Positions 43,471 to 52,221 of a stretch of 64,000 bases of DNA are shown here, piece by piece (position 1 is the stretch's first letter; the number at the start of each line of letters is the position of its first letter). Origin of the DNA: Pseudomonas entomophila (GTDB lineage Bacteria; Pseudomonadota; Gammaproteobacteria; Pseudomonadales; Pseudomonadaceae); contig NZ_JARPQB010000015.1 of assembly GCF_029478665.1 (NCBI RefSeq), forward strand, positions 1 to 64,000. The letters are read 5' to 3'. The position numbers and the translations under genes were made by a program. The notes under the pieces are model-generated. The model was not told the DNA's origin. It made no database searches and was given only the letters and a program-made list of their open reading frames with translations.

Positions 43471-44679
43471 ATGCAGTCCTCCAACCTGCGCTTCGCCGCT
43501 TCCCTCGCCTTGATCGGCGCCCTCGGCCCCTCGGCCATCGACATGTACCTGGCCAGCCTGCCGGAGATGGCCCGCGGCTTCGCCACCGGCTACCCCCAGG
43601 TGCAACTCACCCTCACCGTGTTCCTGTTGGCCATGGGTATCGGGCAACTGCTGTTCGGCCCGCTGGTGGACGCGCTGGGGCGCCGTCGGCCCTTGCTCGT
43701 CGGCCTGCTGCTATTCAGCGTCACGGCCTTTGCCGCGGCGGCCGCCCCCACGCTGGAGGCGCTGCTGCTCGCTCGTCTGCTCCAGGGCTTGGCCAGCGCC
43801 CTCACCCTGGTGGTGATCATGAGCATGGTCCGCGACGTCGCCGAAGGCGCGCGGGCAGCACAGATCTTCGCCCTGCTGATGACCATCGAGGGCCTGGCGC
43901 CGATTCTCGCCCCGGCCCTCGGTGGCGTGGTCGATGCCGCCTTTGGCTGGCGCGCGATCATGCTGGTGCTCGGTGCGCTGGGCATGCTGACGCTGCTCAA
44001 TTCCAGCCTGGCGCTGGGCGAAACCCTGCCTGCCGAGAAACGGGTACGCCTGGCCCCCCGGCAGATCTGGCGGGCCTACGCACGGATCGCCACCGATGGC
44101 GGGTTCCTGCGCCCTGCCCTGGCCCTGTCGGCGGTGTTCTTCTTCCTGTTCGCCTACATTGCAGGCTCCGCGTACGTCTATCAGCAGCACTTCGGGCTCT
44201 CCAGCGCGCACTTCGGCCTGGTGTTCGGTGCTTGCGGCGTGGCCATCCTGCTGGGTGCGGCGTTGTCCGGGCGCTGGGTGACGCGCCATGGCGTGGCGCG
44301 GGTGGCCTGGTGGGGCGCGCTGGCGATGGGCGGCGGCGCGCTGCTGGCGGTGGCTGGTGGCGTGGCCGGCGGCGGGCTGGCGCTGCTGCTGGCGGGGGTG
44401 GCGCTGGCGTTGTTCGGCCTGGGGATTTGCGAAGCCACGCTGATGGCCTTGGCGATGTCCTCGCAACAACGCGACGTGGGCTCCACGGCGGCGCTGCTGG
44501 GTGCCTTGCAGTTGGGCATCGCGTCGAGCGCCACGCCCCTGGCCGGTTACCTGGCGACCCTGGGGCCGTTGCCCTGGGCCTGGCTGCTGGCGGTGGCCGC
44601 GGTGGTCATCGTCGGTTTGACCCGCGCCGCCCTGGCACAGACAATCAGCGCCTCGCACTGCAGCGTCAACCCGGAGTGA
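43471..44679 (+). CDS. Bcr/CflA-type MFS drug exporter
   Basis: 402 residues, MQSSNLRFAASLALIGALGPSAIDMYLASLPEMA. The opening (AIDMYLASLP) and DALGRRRPLLVGLLLF match the Bcr/CflA drug-resistance branch of the major facilitator superfamily, 12 helices, inner membrane. Its stop is five bases before the start of the TetR regulator, and the palindrome at 43424 lies in its promoter, so it is a TetR-repressed efflux pump. Substrate unknown. Confidence 0.9.
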   Translation: MQSSNLRFAASLALIGALGPSAIDMYLASLPEMARGFATGYPQVQLTLTVFLLAMGIGQLLFGPLVDALGRRRPLLVGLLLFSVTAFAAAAAPTLEALLLARLLQGLASALTLVVIMSMVRDVAEGARAAQIFALLMTIEGLAPILAPALGGVVDAAFGWRAIMLVLGALGMLTLLNSSLALGETLPAEKRVRLAPRQIWRAYARIATDGGFLRPALALSAVFFFLFAYIAGSAYVYQQHFGLSSAHFGLVFGACGVAILLGAALSGRWVTRHGVARVAWWGALAMGGGALLAVAGGVAGGGLALLLAGVALALFGLGICEATLMALAMSSQQRDVGSTAALLGALQLGIASSATPLAGYLATLGPLPWAWLLAVAAVVIVGLTRAALAQTISASHCSVNPE

Positions 44680-44684
44680 CCGCC

Positions 44685-45305
44685 TTGAAAACCCTTTCCC
44701 CTTCCGCCGCGCGCATCTGCGACCACGCCGTCGAGCACTTCGCCGAGCATGGCTACGACGGCTCGTCGCTGAACGAGATCGCGGCCCTGGCGGGCATGCG
44801 CAAGGCGTCGTTGTATGCCCATTTCGCCAACAAGGATGCGCTGTTCGTGCAGGCGTTCGAACGGGCGCTGGCCGATGAGACGGCCTATGTCGAGGCGGGT
44901 TTCGTGCACGAGACGGCAGGCAAGGAAGCGCCGGGGCACTGGCACCCACTGCACCTGGCCGAGCGCTACGCCGCCTCGGCCAACCTGCGCTTCGTGCTGC
45001 GGACGGCGTTCCTGCCGCCCGCGTCGATCCATTCGGTGGTCACCGGCGGCTTCGAGCAGTACCTGGAGCGGATCCGCCTGGGTTTCTGCGAGGCGCTGCA
45101 GACGCGCCACGCCTGGGCGCGCAGCGATGGCAACAAGCTGGAGCTGTATGGCGATGCGTACCTGGGGATCATCGACAGCCTGCATGTGGAGCTGTTGTAC
45201 GCGAACCCCGCGGTTTATGCGCGGCGGGCGGCGTCGTTGCTGAAGATTCTCGATGATTCGCTGCAGCTCGCCGCGTGCCCCATGGATTCTGCGCGCCCCC
45301 TGTAG
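44685..45305 (+). CDS. TetR-family regulator of the exporter
   Basis: 206 residues. GGAG (44673-44676) is placed eight bases before TTG 44685 (MKTLSPSAARICDHAV), preferred over a GTG at 44676. The helix-turn-helix HGYDGSSLNEIAALAGMRKASLYAHFANKDALFVQAF is intact; the C-terminal ligand domain is unassigned. The stop codon (TAG 45303-45305) is formed inside the REP element that follows, so the C-terminal PL comes from the repeat edge. Co-transcribed with the exporter. Confidence 0.88.
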   Translation: MKTLSPSAARICDHAVEHFAEHGYDGSSLNEIAALAGMRKASLYAHFANKDALFVQAFERALADETAYVEAGFVHETAGKEAPGHWHPLHLAERYAASANLRFVLRTAFLPPASIHSVVTGGFEQYLERIRLGFCEALQTRHAWARSDGNKLELYGDAYLGIIDSLHVELLYANPAVYARRAASLLKILDDSLQLAACPMDSARPL

Positions 45306-45386
45306 GAGCGGCTTCAGCCGCGATGCAGACACCGCGGTACCTGGCACCAGCGTTGCTGGTGATCGCGGCTGAAGCCGCTCCTACAG
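45301..45386. repeat. REP-like inverted pair, GGCTTCAGCC family
   Basis: TGTAGGAGCGGCTTCAGCCG at 45301 and its inverse ending 45386. The first arm supplies the stop codon of the TetR gene. Confidence 0.9.
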
Positions 45387-45401
45387 GGGTTGGGCACGGG
45401 C

Positions 45402-45824
45402 TCAGGGCCTGACCTTCTTCAGCTCGTTCAACAACCCCATCAACTGCTCCAGCTTGTCCGCGCCGAACTGGCGCTGGATCTCCTGGTAGTTGCGCTCCAT
45501 CTCCTCGCTCATCGCCAGGAACGCCTGCTGCCCGCGCACGGTCAGGCTGATGAAGATCCGCCGCTGGTCTTCCGGCGATTTACGCCGCGCCACCAGGCCG
45601 TCGCGCTCCAGGCGCTTGAGCACGCCGCTCATGCTGGGTTTGAGGATGCAGGCCAAGTCCGCCACCTGGTGGCTTTCCAGCTCACCCTGCTGGCGCAGGA
45701 TGCGGATCACCCGCCATTGCTGCTCGGTCAGGTCGTGGGCATTGAGCGCCGGGCGGAAGAACGCCATGGTCGCCTCGCGGGCTTGCAGAAGGGTCAGGGT
45801 CAGGGAGGGGCGTGGAGTAGTCAT
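45402..45824 (-). CDS. hpaR: HpaR, MarR-family repressor of the hpa operon
   Basis: 140 residues, MTTPRPSLTLTLLQAREATMAFFRPALNAHDLTEQQWRVIRIL. The MarR winged helix is complete: QQWRVIRILRQQGELESHQVADLACILKPSMSGVLKRLERDGLVARRKSPEDQRRIFISLT. The sequence around LTLTLLQAREATMAFFRP is characteristic of homoprotocatechuate operon repressors, which release DNA on binding 4-hydroxyphenylacetate or 3,4-dihydroxyphenylacetate. A perfect AT palindrome lies 21 bases upstream and shares its core with repeats in the hpaG1 promoter. Confidence 0.93.
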   Translation of the reverse strand: MTTPRPSLTLTLLQAREATMAFFRPALNAHDLTEQQWRVIRILRQQGELESHQVADLACILKPSMSGVLKRLERDGLVARRKSPEDQRRIFISLTVRGQQAFLAMSEEMERNYQEIQRQFGADKLEQLMGLLNELKKVRP

Positions 45825-45845
45825 CAGGGCAGATCGAAAGGCCGT

Positions 45846-45865
45846 TTTATTAAGATATTAATAAA
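45846..45865. promoter_or_regulatory. HpaR autoregulatory operator candidate
   Basis: TTTATTAAGATATTAATAAA: perfect 8-base arms around GATA, directly upstream of hpaR. The core TTAAGATATTAA matches TTAACATATTAA in the hpaG1 promoter. Confidence 0.75.
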
Positions 45866-46006
45866 GTGAAAACCATTTCACCCCGCCCTGTCCAGCACCT
45901 GTGAAAAGTACCAGCGCCTCCCGCAAAACGCCATTTTCCCGCATCCACCGTGGTCGCACGATTCGCTGCATGCCTTTGGCCTGGAGCTTGCCGCCCCATG
46001 CACCGC

Positions 46007-46909
46007 TCAACGCAAGGCCGCCTGGCGCTGGCGGTACTCACCTGGCGCCATGCCCGCATGGCGCTGGAAGAAACGGCTGAAGTACGCCGGGTCCTTGAAC
46101 CCCAGCTGGTAGCAGATCTCGTTGGCCGAACCGCCGGTGAACAGCAGCAGGCGCCGCGCCTCCTGCATCAGCCGCTCGAACACCAGGCGCTTGGACGGCA
46201 GGTCGGCGATGCGCCGGCAGATGTCGTTGAGCCGCGCCTCGGTCACGCCCAGGGCGTCGGCATAGGCTGGCAATGCCCAGTGCTCCAGGTAGTGGCGTTC
46301 GATCAGTTCGTTGAAACGGTGGAACACCTGCAAGTCTTCATGCCGCGCCGGCGTCGCCTCCAGCGAATTGGCGCACAGGCGCAGCAGGCTGATCATCACC
46401 AGGCGCGCCAGGTCCTGCACCGCCGTGCCCTGCCCCGCCTGGCCATGGCCGATTTCGCTGCCCAACAGGTCGAACAGCTGCTCCAGGCGCCGTGCCTCGT
46501 CGCGTGCCTGGCCCTGCAAACGCCCCAACGCAACACAGGCCGGTGGCAGGCGCGGCCCGGCCATCAGCCCGGGCTCGGCCTGCAGCAGTTGCCAGACCAA
46601 TTGCTGGCGCACGGTGAGCACATGGCCGTCGGCGTCGGCCTCGGTGACGAAGGCATGGGGGACGGTCGGCGGCGTCAGGAAGAACATCGGGCCCGACTCG
46701 TGGTAGCGCTGCTCGTCCAGGTAGACCCGCACGCTGCCGGTCTTCACGTAATGCACCTGGAAGAAGCGGTCGTGGCGGTGCACCGGCATGTTGCGTCCGA
46801 AGAAACCGGCCAGGTTGCCGAGCCGGTCGTAGTGCACCTCGCTGTCGCTGTAACGCTGGTCGTAGACCTGACCGATGTTGATGTTGGGGATCGGCTGTCG
46901 CTCTTTCAT
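46007..46909 (-). CDS. hpaA: HpaA, AraC-family activator of 4-hydroxyphenylacetate catabolism
   Basis: 300 residues from ATG 46909 (MKERQPIPNINIGQVYDQRYSD). An N-terminal cupin-like effector domain (MPVHRHDRFFQVHYVKTGSVRVYLDEQRYHESGPMFFLTPPTVPHAF) is followed by a C-terminal pair of helix-turn-helices ending YQLGFKDPAYFSRFFQRHAGMAPGEYRQ. In E. coli, HpaA activates the hydroxylase genes in response to 4-hydroxyphenylacetate. An AACAACAA motif overlaps the start codon, a possible Crc/Hfq site. Divergent from hpaG1. Confidence 0.92.
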   Translation of the reverse strand: MKERQPIPNINIGQVYDQRYSDSEVHYDRLGNLAGFFGRNMPVHRHDRFFQVHYVKTGSVRVYLDEQRYHESGPMFFLTPPTVPHAFVTEADADGHVLTVRQQLVWQLLQAEPGLMAGPRLPPACVALGRLQGQARDEARRLEQLFDLLGSEIGHGQAGQGTAVQDLARLVMISLLRLCANSLEATPARHEDLQVFHRFNELIERHYLEHWALPAYADALGVTEARLNDICRRIADLPSKRLVFERLMQEARRLLLFTGGSANEICYQLGFKDPAYFSRFFQRHAGMAPGEYRQRQAALR

Positions 46910-46916
46910 TGTTGTT
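46909..46916 (-). promoter_or_regulatory. Crc/Hfq-type AACAACAA motif at hpaA start
   Basis: GAGAACAACAATGAAAG: the catabolite-repression motif AAYAAYAA overlaps the first base of the ATG. Confidence 0.55.
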
Positions 46917-46977
46917 CTCGCAGCGGTGAAACGTGCCGGGGAAACCATCGTAGCAGCACCGGTCGACGGCGTACGCC

Positions 46978-47019
46978 TTGACGATCGTTAACATATTAAA
47001 TATAACGTTAACACATTAA
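46978..47019 (+). promoter_or_regulatory. hpaG1 promoter with two TTAA-N4-TTAA operators
   Basis: -35 TTGACG (46978-46983), 17-base spacer, -10 TATAAC (47001-47006). TTAACATATTAA (46988-46999) lies inside the spacer and TTAACACATTAA (47008-47019) covers the start point; they are 20 bases apart (two helical turns). A dimeric MarR repressor bound here would block polymerase. AACAAAAA follows at 47018, compatible with a Crc site. Confidence 0.75.
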
Positions 47020-47070
47020 CAAAAACACCGCGAAGCACCCCGAGCGCTTCGCCCAGCGCAGGAGAAAAGC

Positions 47071-47745
47071 ATGAGCCGTGCCTTGCACGAGGTCGCCAGC
47101 GGCAGCCTGTTCGGCGTCGCCCTGAACTATCAGGGCCTGCTGCAGCAGCACCTGGCGTCCTTCCACGAAGCGCCATACCAGCAACCACCGGTCAAGCCGG
47201 TGCTGTTCATCAAGACCCCGAACACCCGCAACAGCCACGGCCAGGCCGTCACCTACCCTGCGGCAGTCAAACGCCTGCAACCAGGCCCGGCGCTGGGTGT
47301 TGTGATGGGCAGGGACGCCAGCCGCGTCAGCGCCGAGAACGCCCTCGAGTACGTGGCCGGCTACACCATCGTCAACGAATTCAGCCTGCCGGAAGACAGC
47401 TTCTACCGCCCGGCGGTCAAGGCCAAATGCCGCGACGGCTTCTGCCCGCTCGGGCCACGACTGGTGCCAGCCGCGCAGGTGGCCAACCCCGATGCGCTGG
47501 GCATCCGCCTGTGGGTCAACGGTGAGTTGCGCCAGCAGAACAACACCGCCAATTGCGTGCGCAGCGTGGCGCAATTGATCGCCGAGATCAGCGCGTTCAT
47601 GACCCTGCACACCGGCGATGTGCTGATCACCGGCACCCCGGAGGGCCGCGTCGATGTGCTGCCCGGTGACCGGGTGACGGTCGAGATCGACGGCCTCGGC
47701 CAACTGACCAACCCCATCGTCGCCGAACAAGGACTCACCCCATGA
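47071..47745 (+). CDS. hpaG1: HpaG1, FAH-family isomerase/decarboxylase N-terminal half
   Basis: 224 residues, MSRALHEVASGSLFGVALNYQGLL, AGGAGA upstream. Fumarylacetoacetate-hydrolase fold with FIKTPNTRNSHG and VLITGTPEGRVDVLPGD. In E. coli HpaG is one bifunctional protein with 5-oxopent-3-ene-1,2,5-tricarboxylate decarboxylase and 2-hydroxyhepta-2,4-diene-1,7-dioate isomerase activities; in Pseudomonas the two halves are separate genes. The usual acidic metal ligands (E..D/E) in the GPALGVVMGRD region are reduced compared with HpaG2, so the pair probably acts together. First gene of the hpa operon; overlaps hpaG2 by four bases. Confidence 0.9.
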   Translation: MSRALHEVASGSLFGVALNYQGLLQQHLASFHEAPYQQPPVKPVLFIKTPNTRNSHGQAVTYPAAVKRLQPGPALGVVMGRDASRVSAENALEYVAGYTIVNEFSLPEDSFYRPAVKAKCRDGFCPLGPRLVPAAQVANPDALGIRLWVNGELRQQNNTANCVRSVAQLIAEISAFMTLHTGDVLITGTPEGRVDVLPGDRVTVEIDGLGQLTNPIVAEQGLTP

Positions 47746-48521
47746 AGCACGCCCGCATCCAGTTCGACGGTCAGGTCCACCAGGTCACTGTCGAAGACGA
47801 TCATTACCTGCGCCTGGCCGACGGTCGCCGTGTGCACACCGACCAGGTCACCTGGTTGCCGCCCGCCACCGGCAGCATGTTCGCCCTGGGCCTGAACTAT
47901 GCCGACCACGCCGCCGAGCTGGCCTTCACCCCGCCCACCGAGCCGCTGGCCTTCATCAAGTCGCCGGGCACCTACACCGGGCACAAGCAGATCACCTGGC
48001 GCCCGGACAATGTCCAGTACATGCACTACGAGTGCGAACTGGTCGCGGTGATCGGCAAGACCGCGCGCAACGTCCGGCGCGAGGACGCCCTCGACTACCT
48101 GGCCGGCTACACGGTGTGCAACGACTACGCCATCCGCGACTTTCTCGAGAACTACTACCGCCCCAACCTGCGGGTGAAGAACCGCGACGCCACCACCCCG
48201 GTCGGCCCGTGGATCGTCGATGTCGCCGATGTGCCAGACCCCTCGAACCTGACCCTGCGCACCTGGATCAACGGCGAGCTGAAACAGCAAGGCAGCACCG
48301 CCGACATGATCTTCGACATCCCCTATCTCATCGAATACTTCTCCAGCTTCATGACCCTGCAGCCCGGCGACATGATCGCCACCGGCACCCCGGAAGGCCT
48401 GGCCGACGTGGTGCCGGGCGATGAAGTGGTGGTGGAAGTGGAAGGCGTCGGCCGCCTGGTCAACCGCATCGTCAGCGAAACCGAGTTCTTCGCCCGCAAA
48501 GCACAAGAGGCAACAGCATGA
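47742..48521 (+). CDS. hpaG2: HpaG2, FAH-family isomerase/decarboxylase C-terminal half
   Basis: 259 residues, MKHARIQFDGQVHQVTVEDD. It has the complete FAH metal site: HYECELVAVIGKTARNV (Glu pair) and VCNDYAIRDFLENYYRPNLRVKNRD, then DMIATGTPEGLADVVPGD. It converts 5-oxopent-3-ene-1,2,5-tricarboxylate by decarboxylation and isomerisation to 2-hydroxyhepta-2,4-dienedioate with HpaG1. Overlaps both neighbours by four bases. Confidence 0.92.
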   Translation: MKHARIQFDGQVHQVTVEDDHYLRLADGRRVHTDQVTWLPPATGSMFALGLNYADHAAELAFTPPTEPLAFIKSPGTYTGHKQITWRPDNVQYMHYECELVAVIGKTARNVRREDALDYLAGYTVCNDYAIRDFLENYYRPNLRVKNRDATTPVGPWIVDVADVPDPSNLTLRTWINGELKQQGSTADMIFDIPYLIEYFSSFMTLQPGDMIATGTPEGLADVVPGDEVVVEVEGVGRLVNRIVSETEFFARKAQEATA

Positions 48522-49978
48522 TCAAGCACTGGATCAACGGCCGCGAAGTCGAGAGCCGTGACACCTTCGTCAACTACAACCCGGCCACCGGCGAAGCCAT
48601 CGGCGAAGTGGCCAGCGGCGGTGTCGAAGAAGTCGCCCAGGCCGTGGCCGCGGCCAAGGACGCCTTCCCGAAATGGGCCAACACCCCGGCCAAGGAACGT
48701 GCGCGGCTGATGCGCCGCCTGGGCGAACTGATCGACCAGAACGTGCCGCAGCTGGCCGAGCTGGAGACCCTGGACACCGGCCTGCCGATCCACCAGACGC
48801 GCAACGTGCTCATCCCCCGCGCCTCGCACAACTTCGACTTCTTCGCCGAAGTGTGCACGCGCATGGACGGCCACAGCTACCCGGTCGACGACCAGATGCT
48901 CAACTACACCTTGTACCAGCCGGTGGGCGTGTGTGGGCTGGTGTCGCCGTGGAATGTGCCGTTCATGACCGCCACCTGGAAGACCGCGCCATGCCTGGCC
49001 CTGGGCAACACGGCGGTGCTGAAGATGAGCGAGCTGTCGCCGCTCACCGCCAACGAGCTGGGCCGCCTGGCGGTCGAGGCCGGCATCCCCGACGGTGTGC
49101 TGAACGTCATCCAGGGCTATGGCGCCACGGCGGGCGACGCGCTGGTGCGCCACCCGGACGTGCGGGCCATCTCCTTCACCGGCGGCACCGCCACCGGCAA
49201 GAAGATCATGCAGACCGCGGGCCTCAAGAAGTACTCCATGGAGCTGGGCGGCAAGTCGCCGGTGCTGATCTTCGAAGACGCCGATCTGGACCGGGCGCTG
49301 GACGCCGCGCTGTTCACCATCTTTTCGCTCAACGGCGAACGCTGCACCGCCGGTAGCCGGATCTTCATCCAGCAGAGCGTGTACACGCAGTTCGTCGCCG
49401 AGTTCGCCGCCCGCGCCAAGCGGCTGGTCGTCGGCGACCCGACCGACCCGAAGACCCAGGTCGGCTCGATGATCACCCAGCAGCACTACGACAAGGTCAC
49501 CGGCTACATCCGCATCGGCATCGAGGAAGGCGCGCGCCTGGTCGCGGGCGGCCTTGAGCGCCCGGCGGGCCTGCCGGCGCACCTGGCCAAGGGGCAGTTC
49601 ATCCAGCCCACCGTGTTCGCCGACGTCGACAACCGCATGCGCATCGCCCAGGAGGAGATCTTCGGCCCGGTGGTGTGCCTGATCCCGTTCAAGGACGAGG
49701 CCGAAGCGCTACAGTTGGCCAACGACACCGAGTACGGGCTGGCCTCGTACATCTGGACCCAGGACATCGGCAAGGCCCATCGCCTGGCCCGGGGCATCGA
49801 GGCCGGGATGGTGTTCATCAACAGCCAGAACGTGCGCGACCTGCGCCAGCCGTTTGGTGGGGTGAAGGGTTCGGGCACCGGCCGCGAAGGGGGGCAGTAC
49901 AGCTTCGAGGTGTTCGCCGAGATCAAGAACGTGTGCCTGTCCATGGGCAGCCACCACATTCCACGCTGGGGCGTCTGA
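48518..49978 (+). CDS. hpaE: HpaE, 5-carboxymethyl-2-hydroxymuconate semialdehyde dehydrogenase
   Basis: 486 residues, MIKHWINGREVESRDTFVNYNPATGEAIGEVASGGVEEV. Aldehyde dehydrogenase motifs: catalytic Glu in MELGGKSPVLIFED, nucleophile Cys276 in NGERCTAGSRIF. It oxidises the ring-cleavage product of 3,4-dihydroxyphenylacetate with NAD. The HpaE-specific end (SFEVFAEIKNVCLSMGSHHIPRWGV) supports the assignment. A 16-bp hairpin follows before hpaD. Confidence 0.95.
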   Translation: MIKHWINGREVESRDTFVNYNPATGEAIGEVASGGVEEVAQAVAAAKDAFPKWANTPAKERARLMRRLGELIDQNVPQLAELETLDTGLPIHQTRNVLIPRASHNFDFFAEVCTRMDGHSYPVDDQMLNYTLYQPVGVCGLVSPWNVPFMTATWKTAPCLALGNTAVLKMSELSPLTANELGRLAVEAGIPDGVLNVIQGYGATAGDALVRHPDVRAISFTGGTATGKKIMQTAGLKKYSMELGGKSPVLIFEDADLDRALDAALFTIFSLNGERCTAGSRIFIQQSVYTQFVAEFAARAKRLVVGDPTDPKTQVGSMITQQHYDKVTGYIRIGIEEGARLVAGGLERPAGLPAHLAKGQFIQPTVFADVDNRMRIAQEEIFGPVVCLIPFKDEAEALQLANDTEYGLASYIWTQDIGKAHRLARGIEAGMVFINSQNVRDLRQPFGGVKGSGTGREGGQYSFEVFAEIKNVCLSMGSHHIPRWGV

Positions 49979-49985
49979 CGCCGTT

Positions 49986-50022
49986 GCGACCGGGTCGTGG
50001 GCTCGCCCCACGACCCGGTCGC
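49986..50022 (+). repeat. perfect 16-bp intercistronic hairpin between hpaE and hpaD
   Basis: GCGACCGGGTCGTGGG (49986-50001) pairs completely with 50007-50022 around a five-base loop, CTCGC. There is no U-run, so it is not a simple terminator; it may stabilise the upstream mRNA or guide RNase processing. Confidence 0.85.
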
Positions 50023-50032
50023 CTGGGACCAC

Positions 50033-50040
50033 AACAACAA
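50033..50040 (+). promoter_or_regulatory. Crc/Hfq-type AACAACAA motif before hpaD
   Basis: CCACAACAACAATCACC immediately upstream of the GGAGA ribosome site of hpaD, matching the AAYAAYAA catabolite-repression motif. Confidence 0.6.
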
Positions 50041-50055
50041 TCACCGGAGATCCCC

Positions 50056-50979
50056 ATGGGCAAACTCGCGCTCACCGCCAAGATCACCCACGTGCCCTCG
50101 ATGTACCTGTCCGAACTGCCCGGCCCACGCCAGGGCTTCCGCCAGGCGGCCATCGACGGCCACCACGAGATCGGCCGCCGCTGCCGCGCCCTGGGCGTGG
50201 ACACTATCGTGGTGTTCGACACCCACTGGCTGGTCAACGCCAACTACCACATCAACTGCGCCGCGCATTTCGAAGGGTTGTACACCAGCAACGAGTTGCC
50301 GCACTTCATCGCCAACATGAACTACGGCTTCCCCGGCAACCCCGAGCTGGGGCGCATCCTCGCCGAGGAATGCAACCGCCTGGGCGTCGAGACCATGGCC
50401 CACGACGCCACGACCCTCGCCCCGGAATACGGCACCCTGGTGCCGATGCGCTACATGAACGCCGACCAGCATTTCAAGGTGATCTCGGTCTCGGCCCTGT
50501 GCACCTCGCATTATCTGAACGACAGCGCCCGCCTCGGCTGGGCCATGCGCAAGGCGGTCGAGGCGCACTACGACGGCACCGTGGCCTTCCTCGCCAGTGG
50601 CTCGCTGTCGCACCGCTTCGCCCAGAACGGCCAGGCGCCGGATTTCGCCACCAAAGTGTGGAGCCCATTCCTGGAAACCCTCGACCACCGGGTGGTGCAG
50701 ATGTGGCAGGACGGCGACTGGGCCGACTTCTGCGCGATGCTGCCGGAGTACGCGGTCAAGGGCCACGGCGAAGGCTTCATGCACGACACCGCCATGCTGC
50801 TCGGTGCCCTGGGCTGGTCGAAGTACGACGGCAAGGCCGAAGTGGTCACGCCCTACTTCGGCTCCTCCGGCACTGGCCAGATCAACGCGATTTTCCCGGT
50901 CACCCCGCAAGATGGCGCCGCCATCCCCGCCGCCCAGGCCTCGAACCCGGCCGGCGTCACCGCCACCAGCCGCCTGTAG
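50056..50979 (+). CDS. hpaD: HpaD, 3,4-dihydroxyphenylacetate 2,3-dioxygenase
   Basis: 307 residues from ATG 50056 with GGAGA seven bases upstream. LigB-type (class III) extradiol dioxygenase: VVFDTHWL supplies a metal His, and the ALCTSHYLND and LASGSLSHRF blocks carry further His residues; GYGE-like VKGHGEGFMHDTAMLLGALGWSKYDGKAEVVTPYFGSSGTGQ is typical of HpaD. It opens the homoprotocatechuate ring with O2 to 5-carboxymethyl-2-hydroxymuconate semialdehyde using Fe(II). Confidence 0.95.
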   Translation: MGKLALTAKITHVPSMYLSELPGPRQGFRQAAIDGHHEIGRRCRALGVDTIVVFDTHWLVNANYHINCAAHFEGLYTSNELPHFIANMNYGFPGNPELGRILAEECNRLGVETMAHDATTLAPEYGTLVPMRYMNADQHFKVISVSALCTSHYLNDSARLGWAMRKAVEAHYDGTVAFLASGSLSHRFAQNGQAPDFATKVWSPFLETLDHRVVQMWQDGDWADFCAMLPEYAVKGHGEGFMHDTAMLLGALGWSKYDGKAEVVTPYFGSSGTGQINAIFPVTPQDGAAIPAAQASNPAGVTATSRL

Positions 50980-50990
50980 GGAGCCGCGCC

Positions 50991-51401
50991 ATGCCTCATC
51001 TGGTTCTGCTCTACAGCCCGGACATCGAAGCCGACGCCGACATGCCGGGCCTGTGCCGCGCCCTGGCCGACCGCATGCTCGAACAGCACGACGAAAACGG
51101 CCGCCAGGTGTTCCCCACCGGGGGCACCCGGGTGCTGGCCTACCCAGCCGCCCATGCGGCAATCGCCGATGGCCAGGGTGACTACGGTTTCGTCTACGCC
51201 AACCTGCGCATGGGCAGCGGCCGCAGCGCCGCCGTGCACAAGCAGGTCGGCGACCAATTGCTGGCCGTGTTGCGCCAGCACCTGGACCCGCTGCTGGCCC
51301 GGCGCCCGGTCGGCGTCACCCTGCAGATCGACGAAAGCCAGGCCCAGGTGTACGACGCCAAGCACAGCAGCCTGCACCCCCTGTTCACCCGTCAGCCCTG
51401 A
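50991..51401 (+). CDS. hpaF: HpaF, 5-carboxymethyl-2-hydroxymuconate isomerase
   Basis: 136 residues, [30 protein letters not shown]. Proline 2 (after Met removal the N-terminal catalytic proline of the tautomerase superfamily) is present, and the GSGRS...[21 protein letters not shown] block is typical. Tautomerises the HpaE product. Twelve bases after hpaD. Confidence 0.93.
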   Translation: MPHLVLLYSPDIEADADMPGLCRALADRMLEQHDENGRQVFPTGGTRVLAYPAAHAAIADGQGDYGFVYANLRMGSGRSAAVHKQVGDQLLAVLRQHLDPLLARRPVGVTLQIDESQAQVYDAKHSSLHPLFTRQP

Positions 51402-51408
51402 GGTTTCC

Positions 51409-52212
51409 ATGCTCGACGCACACATCATCCAGCAAGCCGCCGCCCGCCTCGACCAGGCCGAACGCTCTCGCGAGCAGGTCGGCCAGTTCTCCCTGCAACA
51501 CCCGTCGATCTGCATCGACGACGCCTATGCCATCCAGCGCGCCTGGGTGGCGCGCAAGATCGAGGCCGGCCGCCGGCTGGTCGGCCACAAGATCGGCCTG
51601 ACCTCGCGGGCCATGCAGGTTTCGTCGAACATCACCGAGCCGGACTACGGCGCGCTGCTCGACGACATGTTCTTCGACGAAGGCAGCGACATCCCGTTCG
51701 AACGTTTCATCGTGCCGCGCGTGGAAGTGGAACTGGCCTTCATCCTCGGCAAGCCGCTCAAGGGCCCCGAGGTGAGCCTGTTCGACGTGCTCGAGGCCAC
51801 CGAGTGGGTGATCCCGGCGCTGGAGATCATCGACGCCCGCATCCAGCAGGTCGACCCGGTCAGCGGTGCCACCCGCAAAGTCTTCGACACCATTTCCGAC
51901 AATGCCGCCAACGCTGGCGTGGTCCTGGGCGGGCGCGCCGTGCGCCCAGGCGACATCGACCTGCGCAAGGTGCCAGCGGTGCTCTACCGCAACGGTGTGA
52001 TCGAGGAGTCCGGGGTGTCCGCCGCCGTGCTCAACCACCCGGCCAAGGGCGTGGCCTGGCTGGCCAACAAGCTGGCGCCTTATGACGTGGGCCTCGAAGC
52101 CGGCCAGGTGATCCTCGGTGGCTCGTTCACCCGCCCGGTGGCCGCGCGCCCGGGCGATACCTTCCATGTCGACTACGACCAGTTGGGCTCGATCGCCTGC
52201 CGGTTCGTCTGA
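51409..52212 (+). CDS. hpaH: HpaH, 2-oxo-hept-4-ene-1,7-dioate hydratase
   Basis: 267 residues, [34 protein letters not shown]. MhpD/DmpE hydratase fold with [12 protein letters not shown], the metal-binding [14 protein letters not shown] and IIDARI segments, and [26 protein letters not shown]. Adds water to the hydroxydienedioate before aldol cleavage. Seven bases after hpaF. Confidence 0.95.
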   Translation: MLDAHIIQQAAARLDQAERSREQVGQFSLQHPSICIDDAYAIQRAWVARKIEAGRRLVGHKIGLTSRAMQVSSNITEPDYGALLDDMFFDEGSDIPFERFIVPRVEVELAFILGKPLKGPEVSLFDVLEATEWVIPALEIIDARIQQVDPVSGATRKVFDTISDNAANAGVVLGGRAVRPGDIDLRKVPAVLYRNGVIEESGVSAAVLNHPAKGVAWLANKLAPYDVGLEAGQVILGGSFTRPVAARPGDTFHVDYDQLGSIACRFV

Positions 52213-52221
52213 GGAGTTGCC

